Part shown: positions 56,801 through 64,000 of the stretch, piece by piece | How the letters are laid out: each line of letters begins with the position of its first letter | Position numbering within the stretch: the stretch's first letter is position 1 | Assembly: GCA_015232315.1 (NCBI GenBank) | Contig: JADFZZ010000019.1 | Coordinates: 1 to 64,000 of the forward strand | Reading direction: 5' to 3' | Length of the DNA: 64,000 bases | From: SAR324 cluster bacterium | GTDB lineage: Bacteria; SAR324; NAC60-12 | Translations under genes and position numbers: made by a program | Notes under the pieces: generated by a model | What the model was told of the DNA's origin: nothing | The model's input: only the letters and a program-made list of their open reading frames with translations | Database searches by the model: none

Positions 56801-59800
56801 ATGAAACTATCCTACCTCCCCAACCAATTACTCAAGCATCCCCGCCTGATTCTTCTTGTGTTTGCCGGAATTACAATATTTTTGGCTTATTCCGTAACAG
56901 CGCGTCTGTTTGTCCCTGATCAGGGGTTATTGATTGACACGTCTCTGGACAACTATATCAGCCAGAATTCTCGCGCCTATCAATTATTCAATGAAAGCCG
57001 CAGAGTTTTTGGAAATGAACAGTTTGTGGTGCTTGCGGTACAACCACCTCAGAAGAAAATGGATCTGAATTTCATGTTGCGGTTGGAACAACTGACTCTT
57101 GATCTCGAACAAAAAATCCCTCAACTCCTCAAAGTGCAAAGCCTCATCAATATTCCACGCATGACAGGTGATTGTGCGGGAAAATCCTGGTTTCATCAAA
57201 AGAATCTGGGAGACTACTGTGACTCCCTTTTGACGAAATATCAGCAAGGACTGGACTGTTTGCAAAACAAATCTTCCACCCAATCCGGGATTGTTGAACC
57301 AGCGTCTCTGGATTTGTTCATGGAGGATCCACTGGATACACCACCGACACCAACTTCGAACAGGTTTTGTTCTCCGGATGTTCTGGAAAAATCAGCAGAC
57401 ATCCTCTATCAGGAAACAGCGTCCGGGGTTGATCAAATCATTGCTGAAATGAAAGGGAATTCTCTCATTGTAAAAGACCTGATGTCGTCTTCCGCCGACA
57501 CCGCTGGTATTTTGCTGGTGTTCCATGAAAACGCGTCTGTGGATTCAGCACAAATTCAGGGAGAGCTTTCGAAACAGATACAAATTCTGAAGGATGAAGG
57601 CTTCACCGCGTCTTATGCGGGACAGTCACGACAGCAATATGAAACTTCGAAAACACTCCGGAATGATTTGCGCAAGATTCTCCCTGTCAGCTTGCTCGTC
57701 ATGATTATGATTCTGGCCTTTTCCTTCCGCTCAATTCGGGGGGTTCTGATTCCGCTGGGGATTGTCATCAGCGGTACTGTCTGGACAGCCGGTATTTTCG
57801 CTTTGACTGGTAATGTGCTCAATCCGCTCACCATGGTGTTGCCGCCACTGATCATTTCAGTGGGCAGTGCCTACATCATTTTTGTGCTGCATCAGTATTA
57901 TGAGCTATCGGCCAGCATCCAGGAGCCACAACTTCTGATTAAAACCCTGTTCAAAAAAATAGGCCTTCCCTTGCTGGTGACAGCGCTCACAACAGTCGCA
58001 GGGTTTGCCGCTTTGGGCACCAGTCCCGTTCCTGCCATTAAAATCATGGGGTTGTATGCCAGTATCGGGGTGGTAATCATTATTCTGCTGTCCCTGACAG
58101 TTGTTCCGGCACTGCTCACCTTATTACCCGTTGTCCTCCTCAAAAAAGAATCCCATAACCTGGCGATTCTGGAACCTGTGATTCAACATTTTTCAGTCTG
58201 GGTGGGAAAATATCCCCGGTTTTTTATCACCGTGTGGTTGTTGATTGGAATCGTCTCAATTGCCGGACTATTTCAGGTAAAAATTGACAGTTCTACCAGT
58301 GCGTTTCCAGAAAACACGCCTGTCATGCAGGATCTGCGCTTCATCGAACAACATCTGGCTGGAACCAACACACTCAGGATTCTGTTTGAAAAAAAACAGG
58401 AGGAATCCAAGCTACAAAGTGCGGACTTGATGCGGAAACTGGATAAGTTCCAACAGTGGTTGCTGGAAAATTTTTCAGAACAATCTCTTCAGCCTTTGGC
58501 CGGACTTCAGGTGGACAAGATTTATAGCGTGGTGGATCTGATCAAATATCGGTTTCCCGATCTGGAACAGTTGACAGATGGCGAAGTGGAATATTTTTTT
58601 GATTTTCTCAAACGTCAGAACGGACCTGTTTATCTGAGCCCTGATCACAAACTACTGCAAATAACCCTGCGGTTGCGGAGTGAGGGTTCCAGTGCCTATC
58701 TCCAGTTGCGAGATCGACTGGAACCGGAAGTTCGGCAACGGTTCCCTGATCTGGAGGTTGTGTTTACCGGAAGTGAGGTGCTGGCCAGTGAATCTGTCAA
58801 TCAGATCGCCGAAAGTCAGGTCAGTAGTGTCATTCTGGCTCTGGTGATCATCTTTGTCATTTTGTCCATTTTGTTCATGGATCCCAAAATGGGGTTGGTG
58901 GCCTTGTATCCCAATGTGGTGTCCATTGCGGTGTTTTTTGGTTTTCTGGGTTGGATGTCCATTTCCATCGGTGTCACTATTTCGGTAATTGCCGCAATTG
59001 CTCTGGGAATTGGTGTGGATGATACGATTCATTTTTTATCGCATTACAACAGCAATGTAAAACTGCTCAGAAACAAGCGCAAAGCTTCAGAGCAGGCCAT
59101 TCTTCAAATCGGCCGTCCCGCGACCCTGACCACAGTCTCACTGTCAATGGGATTTCTGGTTTTTGTCAGTTCCGACATGCAGACTCAGGTATTGTTTGGC
59201 TTTCTTGTAGCCTTCACACTGGGTGTCTGTCTGCTCGCGGATCTGCATTTTCTTCCGGCAATCATGGTGAATACGAGACTGATCACCGTCTGGGATTATG
59301 CGGAATTAAAATATACTCCTGAATTTCTGAGCAAAATTCCGGTATTCCAGGGGCTGACAGTTCGTGAAACCAAAATAGCGACACTGATGGGCTATCCCAT
59401 TGATATGAAGCCCGGAGAAACTCTGTTTCGGGAAGGCGATATCGGGAACGAACTCCTGATCATTCTGGAGGGGACCATTGAAATTTTCTGGGAAAAGGAG
59501 TTTCATCAGCAGGAAAAAGTCCTGGCCACCTTGACGCAGGGAGACAGTTTCGGGGAAATGGGATTGTTCCGCAGCACCCGGCGGGCCGCGACAGTTCGCG
59601 CAGTCCAAAACACCAAGCTACTGGCTCTGACCAAAGAGGTTTTGCTGCATCTGAAATCCCGTTATCCGGCAATCGCCTCCAAATTATTTCTGAATCTGTC
59701 GTCCAAACTGTATCAGGCGATTCAGAACGCGGATCAGCAAGTCATCGGTCGAACTCATTCCGCCAAGGGGTTGAGTGAATTTTTGCAGAATGTCAATCCT

Positions 59801-60415
59801 ACCGATGAAGAATTGAAGAAGCTGGTGGATAATATCATTCATGAAGCCATTATTACCCAAAAAGCCCGCCAGACACTGGAAAAGCACATTTATGCGGATA
59901 ATATTGTCAGCGCCATGGAAAAGTTCCATCTGGATCGTTTGCAACAGGCCATTGATTCCGGACAGGTTCTGGAAGAACGTTCTGATCTGAGTGATATTTT
60001 TGATACGGTATCCAAACGTGATTATCGCTGGCTGGAATCCCGGTTTGAAATAAAAGAAATGACGATTGATCAGTCGGTCGCTCAGGAAGATAGTCTCCGT
60101 AATTATATGGTACTGATTCTGGAAGGCAAACTGGGGATTGTTCAATATGAGGAGGGTCAGACCATCCCGTTGAGAACCGTCTTTCAGGGGGATGTACTGG
60201 GAGAGGAGATCTGGGTGTTTGGTGAAAAAACATGGAAGGACGACGTGCTTGTTCTTGAAGATGTCAAACTTCTGTTGATTGACCGCCAAGGCTTTGAAGA
60301 CATTGCGGAATACAAACAAAAACTGGCGACAAAACTCAGCTACAATCTGGTGAGTATGCTTTCAAACCGCCTGCAGGAAATGAATTACAAACTGTTCCAC
60401 AAAAGCGTGCGTTGA
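56801..60415 (+). CDS. MMPL/RND exporter fused to cyclic-nucleotide-binding domains
   Basis: Residues about 1-840 form an RND/MMPL transporter with 12 helices and two periplasmic loops, the second helix bundle carrying GIGVDDTIHFLSHY with the RND Asp pair. Residues about 860-960 form a cyclic-nucleotide-binding domain: GETLFREGDIGNELLII and FGEMGLFRSTRRAATV, where Gly-Glu and the Arg contact the ligand in CAP/PKA folds. A second, degenerate CNB domain follows near the end (GDVLGEEIWVFGEK). Ligand binding is an inference. Its paralogue is at 60.5 kb on the other strand. Confidence 0.85.
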   Translation: MKLSYLPNQLLKHPRLILLVFAGITIFLAYSVTARLFVPDQGLLIDTSLDNYISQNSRAYQLFNESRRVFGNEQFVVLAVQPPQKKMDLNFMLRLEQLTLDLEQKIPQLLKVQSLINIPRMTGDCAGKSWFHQKNLGDYCDSLLTKYQQGLDCLQNKSSTQSGIVEPASLDLFMEDPLDTPPTPTSNRFCSPDVLEKSADILYQETASGVDQIIAEMKGNSLIVKDLMSSSADTAGILLVFHENASVDSAQIQGELSKQIQILKDEGFTASYAGQSRQQYETSKTLRNDLRKILPVSLLVMIMILAFSFRSIRGVLIPLGIVISGTVWTAGIFALTGNVLNPLTMVLPPLIISVGSAYIIFVLHQYYELSASIQEPQLLIKTLFKKIGLPLLVTALTTVAGFAALGTSPVPAIKIMGLYASIGVVIIILLSLTVVPALLTLLPVVLLKKESHNLAILEPVIQHFSVWVGKYPRFFITVWLLIGIVSIAGLFQVKIDSSTSAFPENTPVMQDLRFIEQHLAGTNTLRILFEKKQEESKLQSADLMRKLDKFQQWLLENFSEQSLQPLAGLQVDKIYSVVDLIKYRFPDLEQLTDGEVEYFFDFLKRQNGPVYLSPDHKLLQITLRLRSEGSSAYLQLRDRLEPEVRQRFPDLEVVFTGSEVLASESVNQIAESQVSSVILALVIIFVILSILFMDPKMGLVALYPNVVSIAVFFGFLGWMSISIGVTISVIAAIALGIGVDDTIHFLSHYNSNVKLLRNKRKASEQAILQIGRPATLTTVSLSMGFLVFVSSDMQTQVLFGFLVAFTLGVCLLADLHFLPAIMVNTRLITVWDYAELKYTPEFLSKIPVFQGLTVRETKIATLMGYPIDMKPGETLFREGDIGNELLIILEGTIEIFWEKEFHQQEKVLATLTQGDSFGEMGLFRSTRRAATVRAVQNTKLLALTKEVLLHLKSRYPAIASKLFLNLSSKLYQAIQNADQQVIGRTHSAKGLSEFLQNVNPTDEELKKLVDNIIHEAIITQKARQTLEKHIYADNIVSAMEKFHLDRLQQAIDSGQVLEERSDLSDIFDTVSKRDYRWLESRFEIKEMTIDQSVAQEDSLRNYMVLILEGKLGIVQYEEGQTIPLRTVFQGDVLGEEIWVFGEKTWKDDVLVLEDVKLLLIDRQGFEDIAEYKQKLATKLSYNLVSMLSNRLQEMNYKLFHKSVR

Positions 60416-60520
60416 GTTTTCAGGCCGTCAATACTTCGGCTAATTGAAGGAAGCATCAAATGTCTTCCGCTGGAGGAAATCAAGGCTTGGATTAAAAAAA
60501 TGGAGAACAAGGAAACCTGA
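60413..60520 (+). other. In-frame extension past exporter stop codon
   Basis: After the TGA at 60413-60415 the frame stays open for 34 codons (VFRPSILRLIEGSIKCLPLE, then EIKAWIKKMENKET) to a TGA at 60518-60520. The composition looks like real protein, with charged helix-like residues. It may be a decayed C-terminal extension, a readthrough tail, or a small unrelated ORF. Confidence 0.25.
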
Positions 60521-60537
60521 CGTACTCTTGTTTGAAA

Positions 60538-63500
60538 TCACATGATTTCTGTCTGGACAGGTGTCAGGTAGAGTTCATCCAGAGCCGTTTTGAGACGGTT
60601 ACGCTGTTGAACTGTCAGCATGACAAACTTGAGTCCATATTTCCACGCGGGTTCACGGTTAAAACTTTCAGCGACCCGCCCCCATACAATCTGTCCTGCC
60701 AATTCGATGGTATTCTGTTCCAGGTATTGATCGAGGGTGGGTTGTCTGAAAAAGATTTCAACCCGAATCATTTGCCCGGTTTCTACATAGCGCCCCAATT
60801 CGAGTTCTATCCCTGTCAATGAAATGTTGTTGACCATTCCCGCAAAATGCTGGTGGCTGTGATCCAGATAGATATTGGCGGAGGTGTTGAGCAGATACCG
60901 GTTGGCATACCGTGGGCGATACAACTTGCTGGTGGCGGCTTCCAGTCGATTGGACAGCATACACACCATGTTATGCGTGAATTTGGCGGCCAGCTTTTTA
61001 TGATTATTGACCATGCGATCCAGGTTGTAAACATTCAGGAACAAGGCTTCTGAATCTTCACCGGCAACAACGCTTGCCTGCCGGACCTGATCCTGCCCCA
61101 GCAAACAATTTTCTCCAACCAGATCGCGTTCACCGATGGTTGAAACAATCATTTTTTCTCCTACCGCTTCAATTTGGGCAACAAACTTTCCTGACAACAC
61201 CATCATGATGAAATCGCCCCGATCACCGCGGGAATAAACGGTTTTTCCAGCGGGTATGTGCTTGTGTTCACAATATTCATAAAAGGTTTCTTTTTCCCGT
61301 TTGGTCATCCCCTGAAAAATATCGATGAAAATTGGAACATGATCAGACGTGTCCTCGGACTCCCCATCATCCATGGAAGAGTAATCGACCAGATTGATTT
61401 CCTTGAGAGCTTTGCCAACCATACGGTGATCAGTATTTTTGATGGAAACAGCCAGGCTTTTTGACAGATTGAGAAACAGTTTGGACGCAATGCCGGGATT
61501 TCGTTGCTGAAGCTTGAACAGAATGTCTTCCGTGATGACCAGTAGCCGGGTTTTTTCTGAGGCCTGTGCGGTGGCAGTCCGTTTGGTTTTGCGGAACAAG
61601 CCCATTTCGCCAAAGGTTTTTCCTTTGGGAAGCTGTGCCAGAACATTACGTTCCTCATGATATTTTTCATCCAGATAAATGGTGATGTTTCCTTCCAGGA
61701 TCACATAGAGTTCATTCCCGGATTCGCCTTCTTCAAACAGGATATCATCCTTCTCAAGTTCAACCGTGTAGGCGACAAGGGTCGCGATTTTAGCGTCGGA
61801 CACACTCATCTTCTGAAACAGGTCAATGCCTTCCAGAAATTTCGCGTCAAATTTAAGTCCCAGATAATCCCAGACGGTGATCAACTGGGTTTCCATCATG
61901 ATGGAAGGCAGGAAAGTCAGATCGGTGATGAGACAGACAAACAGGGTAAAGGCGGTCAGCGCGCCAAACAGAATTTGCGATTCCATATCCGACATCACAA
62001 AAATCGCAAACCCGGTAACCAGCGAAAACGTGGTGTACATCATGGGTTTGCCGATATGCCGGATGGTGACCTGGGACGCAATTTTGTTGTTTCTGATTTT
62101 TTTCACATTTTCATTATAATGCGTCAAAAAATGAATGGTGTCATCCACCCCAATCCCCAACGCGATGGACGCAATGACCGAAATCGTGATGCCGACAGGA
62201 ATTGAAAACCAACCCAGAAGTCCGAAAAACACCATCACCGCGACAACGTTGGGATAAAGCGCAATGACACCCATTTTCCATGACAGGAATAACATGGACA
62301 AAATGACAAAAATAATCACCAGCGCGAGCATCACACTTTGAATCTGACTCCGGGCAATGTTATCAGCGGATTCGCTGGCCAAAATGCCGGCACCTGTGAA
62401 TTCAACCTTCAGGTGGGGAAGAAACTGAGGGATCTTTTTTTCCAGAATATTTTTCAGTTCGATGAAGGCCGTGGAACCGGAAACGGTCATCCGAACCGTG
62501 ATTTGTAGCAATTCGCGGTTTTCACTCACAAAGGTCGGCAACACGCCTTTCTGAAATTTCTCGAAAAAATGTAGCACCTGATCATCGGTCAGGTTATCCA
62601 GTCCGTGACGATATTTGTCCAGATACTCCACGGGCGTATAAACCTTGTCGATTTGAATGCCTTGAATGTTTCCGAGTTCGTTGGGCGCATCCGTTTGCAA
62701 CAGCCAGGATTTCAATTCTGCCAGACCATACACCGTGTCTGCGGAAAGCATGGACACCGAATTCGTTCTCGGGGAAAACACCAACCGCAGCACATTGGTT
62801 CCACCGAGATGTTGTTCAATGAATCGTAAATCCTGAATGATTTCTGATTCTTCGCTGAAATTGGTGCTCAAACTGTTGATTTCAATCCGGAACAACCCCA
62901 TCAGGGATATTCCGCCAATAATCACCCAGACCAGGATCACGCCTTTGGAATATTCCCGGAGAAAATTGGATTTCAGATGCAGCATTTTATCCAGTATTCC
63001 GTATCGGGCAGGATTTCGTTGTCGTTCGGGAATGGGAAACAGGCACATCATCCACGGGGCCAGTGTGAGTGAAAGAATGGTGATGATGGTGATTCCAATG
63101 CTGGAGTAAAGTCCCAACTGCTGAATGGCTGGAATCGGACTCACCATAAGCGCGGCAAAACCACATACTGTTGTCAGCGCAGTCACAACCAGGGGCACAG
63201 TGATGTGTTCGATAGTCCGTTCGACAATGACCCTGCGTCCGCCTCTGGTCAATCTGGCCTCCGCATAAAACTGGTGAACCACATGGATCACATAGGCACT
63301 GCCAACACAGATCAACACCGGAGGACAGGCCATTGTCACCAGATTGAGCTGGTCACCGATCAGTCCGAACATCCCCATGGTCCAGATAGTACCAAGGAGC
63401 ACAATGACCATGGGCACGATCACACCTCTGAGCGTTCTGAACGAGAACATCAACACAAGTGTGATCATGACAATACTGAGCGGAAGAATACGTTGGAGAT

Positions 63501-64000
63501 CCTGACGGATCAACCGGGTTGCCTCATATTCCTGACGCAATTCGCTGGCATAAGCCATGATCCAGCCATCCTGACGATATTGTTTGAGCAATGCGGTCAA
63601 ACTGTTCTGCGTGTGTTCATCACCAGGGGTCGCTTCAGGTTTGAACAGGACAATGACGGCGGCTGTTTTTCCATCTCTTGAGATCAGATCCTGCTGAATA
63701 ATCTCATCTTTACGCAACTGTTCGACAATTTTTTTGATATGGCTTTGAACCGAGTTTTCGAGATCCTGCAATGTTTTCTGATAAATATCACTGGTACATT
63801 GCGGACCGGAATGAGTGGATGTGTTCAATTCATTGGACATGGAAGATGGCGCGCCGGGAAGTTCAAAGTCTTCATCAAAAGACAATCCGGGACCCGTTTC
63901 AGATAACACATCCACTGACGGGGAGACTTCGAGTTCCGGATGTTCCAGACAATATTTTTCCTGTCGGTACTGTTCCAGAATGGACAGGCACACGGAACCC
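60538..64000 (-). CDS. MMPL/RND exporter with CNB and PilZ-like domains (partial, N-terminus outside window)
   Basis: The reading frame is open to the window edge, so the first helix and start lie outside. The visible part mirrors the gene at 56801: LMTLVLMFSFRTLRGVIVP, ALGIGVDDTIHFLTHYNEN, then a CNB domain with GETFGEMGLF-like GKTFGEMGLFRKTKRTATAQ, and a second weaker CNB (GERDLVGENCLLG). It then adds a PilZ-like C-terminus (RYLLNTSANIYL, ISLTGIELELG, WKYGLKFV). PilZ domains bind cyclic di-GMP in many proteins, but the RxxxR motif is not clear here. It is tail-to-tail with its paralogue. Confidence 0.8.
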   Translation of the reverse strand, partial: GSVCLSILEQYRQEKYCLEHPELEVSPSVDVLSETGPGLSFDEDFELPGAPSSMSNELNTSTHSGPQCTSDIYQKTLQDLENSVQSHIKKIVEQLRKDEIIQQDLISRDGKTAAVIVLFKPEATPGDEHTQNSLTALLKQYRQDGWIMAYASELRQEYEATRLIRQDLQRILPLSIVMITLVLMFSFRTLRGVIVPMVIVLLGTIWTMGMFGLIGDQLNLVTMACPPVLICVGSAYVIHVVHQFYAEARLTRGGRRVIVERTIEHITVPLVVTALTTVCGFAALMVSPIPAIQQLGLYSSIGITIITILSLTLAPWMMCLFPIPERQRNPARYGILDKMLHLKSNFLREYSKGVILVWVIIGGISLMGLFRIEINSLSTNFSEESEIIQDLRFIEQHLGGTNVLRLVFSPRTNSVSMLSADTVYGLAELKSWLLQTDAPNELGNIQGIQIDKVYTPVEYLDKYRHGLDNLTDDQVLHFFEKFQKGVLPTFVSENRELLQITVRMTVSGSTAFIELKNILEKKIPQFLPHLKVEFTGAGILASESADNIARSQIQSVMLALVIIFVILSMLFLSWKMGVIALYPNVVAVMVFFGLLGWFSIPVGITISVIASIALGIGVDDTIHFLTHYNENVKKIRNNKIASQVTIRHIGKPMMYTTFSLVTGFAIFVMSDMESQILFGALTAFTLFVCLITDLTFLPSIMMETQLITVWDYLGLKFDAKFLEGIDLFQKMSVSDAKIATLVAYTVELEKDDILFEEGESGNELYVILEGNITIYLDEKYHEERNVLAQLPKGKTFGEMGLFRKTKRTATAQASEKTRLLVITEDILFKLQQRNPGIASKLFLNLSKSLAVSIKNTDHRMVGKALKEINLVDYSSMDDGESEDTSDHVPIFIDIFQGMTKREKETFYEYCEHKHIPAGKTVYSRGDRGDFIMMVLSGKFVAQIEAVGEKMIVSTIGERDLVGENCLLGQDQVRQASVVAGEDSEALFLNVYNLDRMVNNHKKLAAKFTHNMVCMLSNRLEAATSKLYRPRYANRYLLNTSANIYLDHSHQHFAGMVNNISLTGIELELGRYVETGQMIRVEIFFRQPTLDQYLEQNTIELAGQIVWGRVAESFNREPAWKYGLKFVMLTVQQRNRLKTALDELYLTPVQTEIM

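Noticed and set aside
59684-60319. 211-codon ORF opposite the CNB-RND gene
   Set aside because: No family resemblance and it overlaps a well-supported coding region.
1-64000. CRISPR array
   Set aside because: No series of evenly spaced direct repeats with unique spacers was seen; the repeats present are palindromes or coding tandem units.

Overview
The window comes from a chromosome of a Gram-negative, flagellated and chemotactic bacterium. The evidence is outer-membrane lipoproteins, an Omp85-like barrel, two RND efflux pumps, FliN, a FleN-type MinD ATPase, a chemoreceptor, an lytic transglycosylase with LysM repeats, and a menaquinone-type SdhCAB complex. Base composition is moderate. Proteins are often long and multidomain, and several carry fusions. 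This mix suggests a deltaproteobacterial-like or SAR324-like lineage, but that placement is an inference from gene style and not from a marker phylogeny.

Layout. 1-7.4 kb: the end of an unknown gene, a lipoprotein alpha/beta hydrolase, and a two-gene unit encoding an SLC12-like cation-chloride cotransporter fused to a C-terminal P-loop ATPase, translationally coupled to a small MscS-like channel. 7.5-10.6 kb: an ankyrin protein, then a decayed mobile or defence scar (N-terminal piece of a BrxA-like BREX protein, C-terminal piece of a tyrosine recombinase, 3' half of a tRNA-Phe), then a YbiT-type ABC-F protein with a degenerate second ATPase site. 10.7-20 kb: chemoreceptor, acyl/malonyl-CoA synthetase, M14 murein peptidase, DUF2064 transferase, sdhCAB and a hydrolase. 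20-24.4 kb: RNase P RNA, a J-like protein without HPD, FleN, FliN, and a nuclease-fold protein that has lost its catalytic residues.

24.4-28.6 kb holds the most novel-looking locus. A zinc-ribbon MotA/TolQ/ExbB-type channel and a small ExbD-like partner are surrounded by four short secreted proteins. Each of the four has two glycine-zipper helices and an outer-membrane-like C-terminal strand ending in Phe. 28.6-46.3 kb: metF, two MFP-RND efflux operons, a periplasmic propeller-like protein with a TolA-like repeat linker, TPR and hypothetical proteins, an Omp85-like barrel, a Thr/Ser-rich lipoprotein and a methyltransferase. 46.5-55.7 kb: MltD-like transglycosylase, TlyA, ParB, a REC-PAS-histidine kinase and a very large 7TM-histidine kinase-REC-PP2C protein. 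55.9-64 kb: a LolA-like periplasmic protein and two tail-to-tail paralogous MMPL/RND exporters fused to cyclic-nucleotide-binding domains, one of them also to a PilZ-like domain and running off the window.

Intergenic spaces carry several non-coding palindromic repeat families: a GGGCGACC hairpin, a GTAGAGACG hairpin with flanking inverted ends, and a roughly 200-bp element with terminal inverted repeats.
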